DNA of 15,254 bases from an uncultured Roseburia sp. (GTDB lineage Bacteria; Bacillota; Clostridia; Lachnospirales; Lachnospiraceae), in assembly GCA_947564765.1 (NCBI GenBank), contig CANODN010000019.1:1-15254 (forward strand), read 5' to 3'. Position 1 is the first letter of the stretch, and each line of letters begins with the position of its first letter. The position numbers and the translations under genes are program-made. Positions 1 through 8,025 of the stretch are shown here, one piece after another. The notes under the pieces are model-generated. The model was not told the DNA's origin, did not search any database, and saw only the letters and a list, made by a program, of their open reading frames with translations.

Positions 1-13
1 TTCGGCAAATAAC

Positions 14-58
14 AAATATGAATTCTTATGATTTTTTCATAGGAATTCATATTTTTTT
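14..58 (+). terminator. Long AT-rich palindrome with T-run, probable intrinsic terminator of an upstream gene
   Basis: Bases 14-30 pair with 38-54. That gives 17 pairs with one G-T wobble (26/42) around a 7-base loop, and the run of T at 52-58 follows directly. The outer 12 bp (14-25 against 43-54) are a perfect inverted repeat containing two GAATTC sites. The T-run on the plus side suggests termination of a gene that ends left of the window. The stem is very AT-rich, so an operator or recombination site is possible instead. Confidence 0.6.
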
Positions 59-123
59 GCATATTTTTTGTGGAAGTTGGCAAAAACCCATTGTATTTTT
101 AGTGGAAAATAACTGTGCTTGGA

Positions 124-129
124 TATAAT
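124..129 (+). promoter_or_regulatory. Candidate -10 box TATAAT
   Basis: A perfect TATAAT hexamer. The expected -35 position (about 99-106) has only a poor match (TTAGTG or AGTGGA), so this is a tentative sigma-A-type promoter that may need an activator. If used, it would give a leader of about 270 nt before the first gene. Confidence 0.3.
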
Positions 130-214
130 GTGAAAATAACGCCTGGATTTTTACTTTTTTTTCTATGAATTTGTCAATTTAGAAAAAAATCGGCTTGTTT
201 TCATTTTTACAGGG

Positions 215-245
215 TGAACAAATCAATTTTTGAATTTTATATATT
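215..245 (+). promoter_or_regulatory. Candidate promoter TGAACA / TATATT
   Basis: TGAACA (215-220) matches four of six bases of the -35 consensus. TATATA (238-243, 17-base spacer) or TATATT (240-245, 19-base spacer) could be the -10. A TTGACG hexamer at 247-252 lacks a good -10 at the right distance. All are weak calls in AT-rich DNA. Confidence 0.25.
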
Positions 246-405
246 GTTGACGAATTTTGAAAAAATGGAATAAATCAGAAAATGTAATGAATTTTGTAAT
301 GCTGCACTGTGTAGAATACTGCACGAGAGTCGGAATATGATAAAACAAATCAGAGAAACTGCATAAAAGCATGTAAATAAATCACAAGTATGGAGAACAG
401 AGAAT

Positions 406-936
406 ATGGTAGATAAGGAATTACGCAAATTAAACAGGAGAGAGCTTTTGCAGATACTCCTCATACAATGTGAAGAGGCAGAAAAAATCCAGAAAGAAAC
501 AGATGCGATGAAGGAAGAACTGGATACGATGCGGGAGAGCTATGAGCGTCTGAAGAAAAAACTGGATATCAAAGACGAGCGGCTCAACCAGAAGGATGCC
601 AAAATTGCAGAGCTTAACAGGGAAATTGAAGAATTGAAAGAGGCAGGCAATATGGAGAAAAACGAAATCGGTGTTGTCACAGAGGCCTTAAGCCAGCTCA
701 ATGAAGTTTTTGAAGGGATTCAGAAATCAGTAGAACAATATGTGGAAAAAGAGAAGAAAGACGATATGAAACAGAGCCTGGCTGATATGGGAAGCGCGGC
801 GGACGCCAGAAAAAAACAGTCGCCGTCCCGCGGACAGATTATTTCTGTAAATTTTGGAAAAACAGTCAGTGACAGGAGACAAAAGGGAGATTCCATGACA
901 GAGGCTGCAAAGGCTTCGGGAGCGATTTATGGATAA
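406..936 (+). CDS. Cytoplasmic coiled-coil protein of unknown function
   Basis: A 176-residue protein with no signal peptide or membrane segment, so probably cytoplasmic. Residues about 22-83 are rich in Glu, Lys and Leu with heptad-like spacing, indicating one long coiled coil. A second amphipathic helix follows at about 85-118, and the tail (about 125-176) is polar and probably flexible. The start has a GGAG ribosome site at 392-395, ten bases upstream. It is the first gene of the operon and overlaps the signal peptidase gene by 8 bases, so the two are probably translated together. I recognise no enzymatic motif. Similarity to SMC or SbcC-type proteins would only reflect coiled-coil composition. 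A role in regulating or placing the secretion and assembly machinery is conceivable from position alone. Confidence 0.85.
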   Translation: MVDKELRKLNRRELLQILLIQCEEAEKIQKETDAMKEELDTMRESYERLKKKLDIKDERLNQKDAKIAELNREIEELKEAGNMEKNEIGVVTEALSQLNEVFEGIQKSVEQYVEKEKKDDMKQSLADMGSAADARKKQSPSRGQIISVNFGKTVSDRRQKGDSMTEAAKASGAIYG

Positions 937-1540
937 GGAGACTATGGAAAAAGAAAATCAAGACAGCGAAGGGTATCACATCCCTTCTATAGAGGCTATA
1001 AGAGAAGAACTTGCTTATGAGGAAGCGAAACACAGCTTCCGTAAAACATTTTTTAATATCATCGCCGTACTTGTTGTAAGCGCTTCTATTGTGGCGTTGG
1101 TAACTACAAGGCTTTTCGTACTGGTAAGGGTAAATGGAAACAGTATGGAACCTGCTTTGTCTGACGGCGATATTCTTTTTATCCGACAGACAAAAGAAAT
1201 AGAATTAGGCGGGATCGTGGGCTTTTACTATGGAGGAAAAGTGCTTCTGAAACGTGCAATAGGCAGTTCCGGAGATGTGATAGAGATAGATCAGGAGGGC
1301 AATGTATATGTGAACGGAGATGAGCTGGAGGAGCCCTATCTGAAAGAGAAGAACCTGGGAAAATGTGAATTGGAGTTTCCCTATGAAGTACCGGAAGAGG
1401 CTACATTTATGCTGGGAGATAACAGGGCTGTGTCCATAGACAGCCGAATCCGGACCATCGGATGCGCAGAAGAAGATCAGATCCTGGGCGAAGCCGTATT
1501 TCGGGCGTGGCCGCTGAATCGAATCGGAAGTGTGCGCTAA
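929..1540 (+). CDS. Type I signal peptidase (S26 family, bacterial Ser/Lys type)
   Basis: A 203-residue membrane protease that would cleave signal peptides from exported proteins. A cytoplasmic N-terminus of about 40 residues precedes one membrane helix (about 42-66). The catalytic domain has the usual boxes: NGNSMEPAL with nucleophile Ser72, LLKRAIG with general base Lys109, and GDNR...DSR at 163-173. Both catalytic residues are present, unlike the inactive signal-peptidase-like chaperones of some streptococcal pilus loci. The start at 929 is preferred because GGGAG lies six bases upstream. The ATG at 944 has its AAGGAG only three bases away. The gene overlaps the coiled-coil gene and precedes the adhesin, so its likely clients are the pilins and adhesin. 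A second peptidase of a different type closes the operon at 14264-14788. Confidence 0.93.
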   Translation: MDKETMEKENQDSEGYHIPSIEAIREELAYEEAKHSFRKTFFNIIAVLVVSASIVALVTTRLFVLVRVNGNSMEPALSDGDILFIRQTKEIELGGIVGFYYGGKVLLKRAIGSSGDVIEIDQEGNVYVNGDELEEPYLKEKNLGKCELEFPYEVPEEATFMLGDNRAVSIDSRIRTIGCAEEDQILGEAVFRAWPLNRIGSVR

Positions 1541-1566
1541 AACAGATTGCCGTAAGGAGCTGTTTT
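1539..1566 (+). other. Weak stem-loop between signal peptidase and adhesin genes
   Basis: AAAACAG (1539-1545) pairs with CTGTTTT (1560-1566) around a 14-base loop, starting within the TAA stop. The right arm ends in four T. It could act as a weak attenuator, but seven mostly A-T pairs with a large loop may be chance. Confidence 0.2.
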
Positions 1567-1603
1567 CGGAGAATAGAAAGGTATCCTTTAGGAAGGTGAG
1601 AAT

Positions 1604-4600
1604 ATGCTGAAACTTGCAAAAGAGTATTTTGAAGAGCTGAATAAGCAGCAGAGAAAAAAGAGAAACACAGGCATTGCAATCATGCTTTTGGTTATCGTCG
1701 TTGCCGGGAGTATGGCAGGTATTCTGATTCAGTACGGATCTGCCATGACAGACAAACCGAAGTGCGGACTGGAAGAACATACCCATGGGGAATCTTGTTA
1801 CGAAGAAACATTGACCTGCGGACTGGAAGAAGGAGCAGGACACATACATACGGAAGAATGCAGTTTTCCGGAAGAGCTGGCCTGCGGGTTGGAAGAGTCA
1901 GAGGGGCATACGCATACAGAGGAATGCCGGGCGCCGGAAGAACTGATCTGCGGCATGGAAGAAAGCGAAGATCATACGCATACGGAAGAATGCCGCAGCG
2001 TACCGGAAGGATATATCTGCGGCGTGGAAGAGAGTGAAGGCCATACCCATATCAGTGAATGCTATCGTGTGCCGGAGGGATTTGCCTGCGGTATGGAAGA
2101 AAGCGAGAATCATATTCACGGCGATGCCTGTTATACAAAGACGTTTGTCTGTGAACAGGAAGAGCACGAACATACGGATGTGTGTTATATCGATACGTCT
2201 GCAGATGTAGAGGATGCTGCAGACTGGAATGCGTTATATGCAAATGCAGACTGGAAAGGCGTCTGGGGAGAAGATCTGGTAATGGCGGCACAGATGCAGA
2301 TCGGCTACCGGGAAAGCACAGAAAACTGTAAGATTACAGAGGAAGGAATCCGCAAGGGATATACCCGTTACGGACATTTTTGCGGAGACGCATATGCAGA
2401 CTGGGATGCTGCGTTTGTTAATTTCTGTCTGTATTATGCGGGGATGAAAAGCATAGAACCTCCGGTTTTTGCAGACGAAACAGACAGTGCAAAATGGTGT
2501 GAAGAATTTGAAAAAGTAAGAGAAGAAAATGCAGCGTATTTAACCGATGACAAAAGCTATATACCGGCAGCCGGAGATATTGTTTTCTTCCAGAAAGACA
2601 ATGAAGAGACGCCATGCCAGATGGGGATTGTATCTTTCGCAGATGAAGCAAAAAGCGAGATTTTTGTTATTGAAGGCAACAGCCAGAATGAAGTAAAAGA
2701 GAATAGATACGCCATTGGCGATACATATATTGTCCGTTATCTGAAAATTTCAGAATTGGAAGCTGCATATAAAAATATAAAAGACACGGAAGATCCGGAA
2801 GAAACAGAAGAATTGCCGGTGGAACTGACTGCAGAAGCAGACGGAATTACAATTACTCTGAGCGGACCTGCAAGTTCTTTTGAAGCAGGAAAAGAATATT
2901 CGATTCAGGCGGAGAAGGTAGAAAAGAAAGAAACCATCGAAGTGATTGAAGAGGCGATCGCAAATCTGGAAGAGGTAACAACATCCTCGGCAAAAACGGC
3001 AGCCTCAGGAGAGGAGCCGGCAGTGACGGCGCAGGAACCTGCTGCGGATAAAGAACCTGCTGCAGAAAACCAGGATGCCGGGGAATCCAGAGAGCAGGCA
3101 AAGCAGGTGAAAAGCTATCAGGCATTTGACATCAAGCTGATGGCCGATGGCGAAGAAGTGCAGCCCATTGGTCCCGTATCCGTGAAATTTTCCGGGCAGG
3201 AGGTTATGGATTCGGTAGAGGATGAAGAGACAGAGGTCAGTGTGATTCATGTGGATGAAACCACGGGCGAGGCAACGGATATGGAAGCCGTAGCCACAGA
3301 AGAGAAAGATGTAGTCATTGAAACGAATCATTTCTCGGTGTATGTGTATGTAGAAGTCGGTGTGGATGCCATAGAAGGAGTAGATATTGACATACAGCAC
3401 TGGGGCGAAAATATCAGCACCATTGACGATGCGGTTTTTTCCATGAACGGAGGAAACAAAGAAGAAGCGTTTGACACGACCGAAAAAAAGGTAGTTACAA
3501 AAGAGGGCAGCTGGAAGCTTTATTCCACAGATGAAAACTGCAATCTTGCCAGCGAATCCTATACGGATATCAGAAATCTCAGCAAGGTATATAATGCGGA
3601 TCAGGAGGAGTATTACAGGATAACAAAGGTATGGGTCAGCAAACCGGGAAGGGCTGCAAACTGCAAAGAGGATGAGGCGTCCTGGGGCAGCACTGAGAAT
3701 TATACGGAATATACAGCGGAGGATCTGAAGTCTGAGAATGTTGTTGACGAGATTACACATTTGAGAAACGGCTCAGTGATACGTTTTTGGTATACGCCCA
3801 ACACAGAGTCAAAAACAGTGAGAAACGACGTTACGTTTTATGATTATGATTTTAGCGCAGGTGTAGAATCGGGCAATATATTAAAGACAGAGGAAAAGGG
3901 CATCAACGCTAAAGAGAATTTTTCAAATAACGGAAAGCCTAAGCTGGGAATTGGACAGCAGTCATCGGGAAATTTAAGCAAATGGGTGTTAAATACATTT
4001 AACGGTAAATTTTTAAATAAAGGGAATGATAATAAGGAGTTTCCGGGACTCGTGCAGAATAATTTAGTCAACGGGCAGCCGGCTTTTCAGGCAGGCATAG
4101 ATGCGCCGGGCAATTTATTTTCCCATGACCCGGAGGGAGGCTCCTGGGAGTATAAGGATTATCAATTGGAATTTTCCCAGAACGGCGATACTTATACGCT
4201 GATCAATGTATACAAAGGAGATACCGTAACGTTTGCGCAGAATCTGACCGAGTTTAAAGATATGCCGAACTGGAATAAGACCAGATACGTTTATTCCAAT
4301 GATTTCTGGCCGCTGGATGGTGTGGAGAACAGAACAGATCCTCTTTTGGGCGAAAAGCATTATACGGCAAAAAATGATGCTGGAAATGTAAAGATAGGGC
4401 TTGGAAGAGGAAAGGACGAAAACGGTAATAATTTAAACAACAATGATTTTCAAACGGAAGAAGGCCACAACTGGTACTTTGGAATGGCGTATCAGGTTAA
4501 ATTTAAACTGGGAGATTATGTCGGTCCATTGGAATATTATTTCCGCGGCGATGATGATTTCTGGCTGTTTGTAGACGGGGAGCTAAAAATTGACCTTGGA

Positions 4601-6058
4601 GGAATTCATACGGCAATCGGTAAAACCTGTGATTTGAGTTATCTCTATGAGCAGGATAAAAACAAAGAGCATACGCTGGATATATTCTATATGGAGCGGG
4701 GCGCATTCGGTTCTACCTGTTATATGCAGTTTACGTTGCCGAGAATTGTGGTTCAGCCGAATATACAGACAGACGTAACATCCTATACGGTGGAAAAGAA
4801 ATGGGAAGATAACGAAAACGGGTTCCGTCCCCAGGATATTCGGATTTCTCTGTATAAACAGAAAGAAGGAGAAGCGGCGGTGAAGGCCAGAACCATAACG
4901 CTGCCTTTGAAAAACGAAGCCGGCGCATATGTAGATCAGGAAGGAAATGAAGTGCAGGAGCCGGTGTGGACCTATACCTGGAAAAATCTTCCCAAGGAAG
5001 ATGGAAAGACCGGAAAGAAAATCGTGTACGATGCCGAAGAGGAATACCTGGATGATGCAAATAAAGAAAACCCAATGCTGGGATATTATTATAATAAAGT
5101 ATCCGATCCCAATGACAGCACAAAAATAACATTTACAAATTACATTGTGGATAAACGCATCAAAGTGCGCAAGGAATGGCAGGACGATGAGAAGGAACAG
5201 GCGAACAGGCCGGATCAGGTGACCTTTGTATTGTATGCCAACGGCACGGAGTATATAGATTATAGAGGCGAGCGCAGAACGGTTGAGTTGTCGGAGGAGA
5301 ATAACTGGCAGGGCGAATTTACCCATATTCCGGAGTATTATTACAATGCGGATACAAAGAAATGGGAAAAGGTAGTTTATACGGTCAGGGAGGAACCGGC
5401 GTTAAACGATACCGAATTTGAAGGGAAAAACGGTGCAATATACGAAATAGAAATCGAAGGCCTTGTAATTGATCAGGACGATACCATAGCGGCGGATCAG
5501 AAGAAGAATTATATTGCAAGCTTCAAAGCTGTCAACACTCTTGTTACAAAGAATGTCTGCATAGAAAAGGTCTCCAGATCGGACAATAAGAAATATCTGC
5601 AGGGTGCGGAATTTGCACTGTATCAGTGTAATGAAGAGAATGTAGATGAAAACGGCAAATTAAAGCCCGCGGCAAACCCTATGCAGGAGGGCTGCATTAC
5701 AAATGATGCGGGACAGATTGCCATCAGGGGCTTAAGATTCGGCGAATATTATCTGAAAGAAATAGAAGCTCCCGTGGGTTATCTGTTGCTGGAACATCCC
5801 ATAAAGATTACAGTCACAAAGGAAGGCGTAACGGCAGATTTTCAGATAGAAGGCTGGGATGCCGGCAGCCATGTGACGCTGAAAACGGATAACGATGAGA
5901 GCAAATATCTCATTCAGATTCCAAACGAAATGTTCTATGAACTGCCTTCCGCGGGAGGAGCCGGGATTTACTGGTATATATTTGGCGGCCTGTTCTTAAT
6001 GGCGGCAGCGCTGCTTTTATATAAAGAACAAAACCGGAAGGAGCTGATGCAAAAATAA
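1604..6058 (+). CDS. Giant LPXTG-type surface adhesin / pilus tip protein: Cys-His repeats, degenerate amidase-like domain, fibro-slime and Cna_B domains
   Basis: A 1484-residue exported protein, probably the pilus tip or ancillary adhesin. Order: a charged N-terminus of about 21 residues and a hydrophobic signal segment (22-44); seven Cys/His repeats (54-194); a CHAP or NlpC/P60-like domain (about 206-385); an Ig-like module (about 408-585) split by a linker rich in Glu, Pro and Ala (about 463-503); an unassigned region (590-740); a fibro-slime/PA14-like domain (about 742-1048) with the hallmark RGDDDFWLFVDG (981-992); two Cna_B domains (about 1058-1180 and 1182-1312); a SpaA-type domain (1316-1441); the anchor LPSAG (1447-1451), a membrane helix and a basic tail. 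Likely isopeptide residues are K1065/N1179, K1190/E1263/N1311 and K1322/E1386/N1441. In the amidase-like domain the usual catalytic Cys is Asp268 and the His is Gln339, so it is probably a binding fold. GGAAGGTGAG precedes the start. The ligand is unknown. Confidence 0.9.
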   Translation: MLKLAKEYFEELNKQQRKKRNTGIAIMLLVIVVAGSMAGILIQYGSAMTDKPKCGLEEHTHGESCYEETLTCGLEEGAGHIHTEECSFPEELACGLEESEGHTHTEECRAPEELICGMEESEDHTHTEECRSVPEGYICGVEESEGHTHISECYRVPEGFACGMEESENHIHGDACYTKTFVCEQEEHEHTDVCYIDTSADVEDAADWNALYANADWKGVWGEDLVMAAQMQIGYRESTENCKITEEGIRKGYTRYGHFCGDAYADWDAAFVNFCLYYAGMKSIEPPVFADETDSAKWCEEFEKVREENAAYLTDDKSYIPAAGDIVFFQKDNEETPCQMGIVSFADEAKSEIFVIEGNSQNEVKENRYAIGDTYIVRYLKISELEAAYKNIKDTEDPEETEELPVELTAEADGITITLSGPASSFEAGKEYSIQAEKVEKKETIEVIEEAIANLEEVTTSSAKTAASGEEPAVTAQEPAADKEPAAENQDAGESREQAKQVKSYQAFDIKLMADGEEVQPIGPVSVKFSGQEVMDSVEDEETEVSVIHVDETTGEATDMEAVATEEKDVVIETNHFSVYVYVEVGVDAIEGVDIDIQHWGENISTIDDAVFSMNGGNKEEAFDTTEKKVVTKEGSWKLYSTDENCNLASESYTDIRNLSKVYNADQEEYYRITKVWVSKPGRAANCKEDEASWGSTENYTEYTAEDLKSENVVDEITHLRNGSVIRFWYTPNTESKTVRNDVTFYDYDFSAGVESGNILKTEEKGINAKENFSNNGKPKLGIGQQSSGNLSKWVLNTFNGKFLNKGNDNKEFPGLVQNNLVNGQPAFQAGIDAPGNLFSHDPEGGSWEYKDYQLEFSQNGDTYTLINVYKGDTVTFAQNLTEFKDMPNWNKTRYVYSNDFWPLDGVENRTDPLLGEKHYTAKNDAGNVKIGLGRGKDENGNNLNNNDFQTEEGHNWYFGMAYQVKFKLGDYVGPLEYYFRGDDDFWLFVDGELKIDLGGIHTAIGKTCDLSYLYEQDKNKEHTLDIFYMERGAFGSTCYMQFTLPRIVVQPNIQTDVTSYTVEKKWEDNENGFRPQDIRISLYKQKEGEAAVKARTITLPLKNEAGAYVDQEGNEVQEPVWTYTWKNLPKEDGKTGKKIVYDAEEEYLDDANKENPMLGYYYNKVSDPNDSTKITFTNYIVDKRIKVRKEWQDDEKEQANRPDQVTFVLYANGTEYIDYRGERRTVELSEENNWQGEFTHIPEYYYNADTKKWEKVVYTVREEPALNDTEFEGKNGAIYEIEIEGLVIDQDDTIAADQKKNYIASFKAVNTLVTKNVCIEKVSRSDNKKYLQGAEFALYQCNEENVDENGKLKPAANPMQEGCITNDAGQIAIRGLRFGEYYLKEIEAPVGYLLLEHPIKITVTKEGVTADFQIEGWDAGSHVTLKTDNDESKYLIQIPNEMFYELPSAGGAGIYWYIFGGLFLMAAALLLYKEQNRKELMQK
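1763..2185 (+). repeat. Seven tandem Cys/His repeats in the adhesin N-terminus
   Basis: Units begin at C54, C72, C94, C116, C139, C162 and C183, a period of 18-23 residues. Each has the form C-x-x-E-E, a short acidic stretch, H-x-H, a few residues, then Cys. HTHTEEC is the commonest ending. Two Cys and two His per unit suggest a small metal-binding or disulfide-linked knuckle. The copies differ in DNA sequence, so the array is not a recent amplification. Similar repeats occur in other Clostridia surface proteins as far as I recall, with no function known to me. Confidence 0.85.
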
Positions 6059-6116
6059 GAGCTGGCGCTGACTGTGCCGGAAAATAAAATGGTAATAAAA
6101 AATTAATATAAAAATA

Positions 6117-6146
6117 TGGGAAAAATCCCAAATAAGGAGGAAAAAA
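6117..6146 (+). promoter_or_regulatory. Small hairpin and strong ribosome site before the major pilin
   Basis: The 88-base gap after the adhesin is AT-rich. TGGGA (6117-6121) pairs with TCCCA (6126-6130) just ahead of a near-ideal AAGGAGG (6134-6140), six bases before the ATG. This fits high translation of the major pilin. TAATAT-like boxes lie near 6093-6109 but no matching -35 was found, so a separate pilin promoter is not supported. Confidence 0.5.
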
Positions 6147-7928
6147 ATGAAGAAGATGAAAAAAATAGTAGCAATGCTGCTGGCACTGGTTATGGTGTTT
6201 GGAATGTCGGTTACGGCATTTGCAGAAAACGGCAAGCCGGAAAAAAAGGATGAGACGACTGTCTCCATTACAGGAATTACAGAAGGAGCTACCGTAACAT
6301 TATACCAGATTGCGAAAGGCAGATACGGTACAGGTGATAAGGAGTTAATTGGTTATGAATGGATTGAAGAGGGACTTTTTACGGTGGAAACGGATGAAAC
6401 AACGAAAGTAAAAACCGTAAAGCCTACTGCAAACGAAATTATAGCGGCAGGTTACCGTCTTCAGGGAAAGAATGTGAATGGTGAAGCAGCAGAGGCGCTT
6501 ACGCCGATAGACACTTATGGTCCGGTGACCGTAGGCAGCGATGGCGTGTATACGCAGAAAGTACATGCAGGTGCGTATATTGCAATTATTTCTCATAATG
6601 ATGAAATATACAATCCGGTTCTGTTATCGGCATCCTATGGTTCAGATGGAAACCTGATTGCAGGTACAGATGGCAATCCGGTTGATGTTGCAGACGGATA
6701 TTTATACGGTACGACTGCAGTTGCAAAGAAAACCGCTCCAAAAGTAAAAAAAGAGGTGTCAGGAGGAAAAGACGATACAAGTGCAGGCGAATCGGTTAAG
6801 ACAGCTTCTGTAGGAGACGTACTGACTTATACCGTAACGCCTGATATGCCCAGTTATCCTGTAAATGCAAATAACAAAACCTTTTATATAGCAGATAGCA
6901 TGACAAACGGCTTGACCTTTATTCCAAGCTCAATTGTAATTACAGTTGACAATGAAGAGATCAAAGGTGAGTCGGAAGATGGTGTGCATTATACATTTAC
7001 AGCGAAGAATGGAACTGTGCTTGCAAAGGCAAAAGCAGAATCAAGGGGAGAGGGAAAGCTGAATGGATTTCATCTGAACTTTGACTATGAAAAACTGCAG
7101 AATGCTTCGGGTGCAGTCAGCCAGCCGGTGATTACATATAAAGCAGTCATCAACGAGGATGCCGTTGTGGGTACTGCAGGAAATAAGAATACGGTTAAGA
7201 TGTTCTATGCAAAGAATCCAAGCGAAGGATCTACTTTTGATCCAAACAACACGGATGATACGCCGGAAAATGCAACAGGCATAGAGAAAAAAGAAGATGA
7301 AAAAACAGTTTATACATATCAGATATCATTCCTGAAGACAAAAGAAGACGATACGACGCCTCTTGCAGGAGCAGTATTTGGAATTTATGATAAGGATGGC
7401 AAATTAGTAGATCAAGTTACAACAAATGATAAAGGTTATGCCGTATCCACAAATGTAGCAGCCGGCACATATACGATCAAAGAGCTCGTTGCTCCGCAGG
7501 GATATTCCTTAAATGAAAAAGAGTATACCGTTGAAGCAGAATGGACTTCTGCAACACATACAGTATCAAAAACCGTAACGGACAGAAAGTATACAACAGA
7601 AAACCCAAGTGAAGACGCAGTGGCAGTTGGCTGGATTGCAGGCGGCGTATTCTATGCAAAAGAGGAAGATATTCCCGAAGGCATGACAGGAAAAAAAGCA
7701 TACCTTGAGTCAACCAATACGACAACAGTAGAAGAAGGAGGCACTGTAGAGAATAGTGAAGTTGGTGCAGGAACAGTGCTGTTAGGGGAAAACATCCCGA
7801 ACACGACACTTTCTTCCCTCCCATCCACCGGTGGCATCGGTACCACAATCTTCACAATCGCAGGATGCTTAATCATGATCCTTGCAGCAGGTTTATTCTT
7901 TGCAAGCCGCAGAAAATCTGCAAAATAA
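6147..7928 (+). CDS. Major pilin subunit with isopeptide-forming domains and LPSTG sorting signal
   Basis: A 593-residue backbone pilin. A classic signal peptide ends at Ala-Phe-Ala (24-26). An N-terminal domain (about 35-190) leads to a Lys/Pro-rich strand with Pro198-Lys199, the best candidate region for the pilin-motif lysine that class C sortases join to the next subunit. The assignment between K199, K201 and K202 is uncertain. Residues about 212-355 resemble the fimbrial isopeptide-forming D2 domain. Residues about 390-480 are a SpaA-type domain with an E-box TYTIKELVAPQGY (Glu446) and probable Lys397. A further segment (481-556) leads to LPSTG (558-562), a membrane helix (565-586) and a basic tail. 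It lies between the adhesin and two class C sortases, the usual order in sortase pilus islands. The excellent ribosome site fits an abundant product. Its anchor (LPSTG) differs slightly from the adhesin's (LPSAG). Confidence 0.93.
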   Translation: MKKMKKIVAMLLALVMVFGMSVTAFAENGKPEKKDETTVSITGITEGATVTLYQIAKGRYGTGDKELIGYEWIEEGLFTVETDETTKVKTVKPTANEIIAAGYRLQGKNVNGEAAEALTPIDTYGPVTVGSDGVYTQKVHAGAYIAIISHNDEIYNPVLLSASYGSDGNLIAGTDGNPVDVADGYLYGTTAVAKKTAPKVKKEVSGGKDDTSAGESVKTASVGDVLTYTVTPDMPSYPVNANNKTFYIADSMTNGLTFIPSSIVITVDNEEIKGESEDGVHYTFTAKNGTVLAKAKAESRGEGKLNGFHLNFDYEKLQNASGAVSQPVITYKAVINEDAVVGTAGNKNTVKMFYAKNPSEGSTFDPNNTDDTPENATGIEKKEDEKTVYTYQISFLKTKEDDTTPLAGAVFGIYDKDGKLVDQVTTNDKGYAVSTNVAAGTYTIKELVAPQGYSLNEKEYTVEAEWTSATHTVSKTVTDRKYTTENPSEDAVAVGWIAGGVFYAKEEDIPEGMTGKKAYLESTNTTTVEEGGTVENSEVGAGTVLLGENIPNTTLSSLPSTGGIGTTIFTIAGCLIMILAAGLFFASRRKSAK

Positions 7929-7967
7929 TCTTCTGGCGATTGACAGGATACAATAAAATAAATAAAC

Positions 7968-8000
7968 TGATACCGGGGCGGTTTTTTCACCCCGGTATCA
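7968..8000 (+). other. Strong stem-loop after the major pilin, with the T-run in the loop
   Basis: TGATACCGGGG (7968-7978) pairs perfectly with CCCCGGTATCA (7990-8000), 11 bp with six G-C pairs. The loop of 11 bases contains six T. There is no T-run after the stem on either strand, so it is not a canonical intrinsic terminator. It may be a partial terminator, an RNA-processing site or a 3' stabiliser that lets pilin mRNA exceed sortase mRNA. The fold is clear; the function is inferred. Confidence 0.6.
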
Positions 8001-8025
8001 CAATACAACAGGAAGGAGAGTCCGG

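Larger units (their letters stand above)
59..405 (+). other. AT-rich non-coding leader upstream of the operon
   Basis: About 350 bases with no convincing coding frame and clearly lower GC than the genes that follow. Four copies of a (T/C)GAATTT(T/G) octamer lie at 166-173, 231-238, 251-258 and 288-295. In such AT-rich DNA this may be chance. I recognise no riboswitch class. The stretch probably carries the main promoter and a 5' untranslated region of up to about 270 nt for the surface-fibre operon. Confidence 0.5.

Noticed and set aside
14..58. Insertion-sequence or attachment-site end
   Set aside because: No transposase or integrase is present and no partner repeat was seen elsewhere in the window. 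A terminator explains the palindrome and T-run better.
237..464. Short antisense frame in the leader
   Set aside because: Cys/Phe/Ser-rich product of AT-rich DNA, overlaps the start of the first gene, and has no homology I recognise.
1205..1849. Open antisense frame of 214 codons
   Set aside because: It lies opposite the signal peptidase and the start of the adhesin, both with clear motifs. It has a Cys/Phe/His-rich shadow composition and no recognisable domain.
1763..2185. Zinc-finger DNA-binding protein
   Set aside because: The repeats lie after an export signal in a wall-anchored protein, and the spacing does not match a classic C2H2 finger.
3005..3760. Open antisense frame of 251 codons
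   Set aside because: Fully inside the adhesin on the other strand, with hydrophobic mirror-image composition and no supporting motif.
4583..5326. Open antisense frame of 247 codons resembling a membrane protein
   Set aside because: The apparent helices are the reverse complement of the polar fibro-slime and Cna_B coding sequence. The sense frame is unambiguous.
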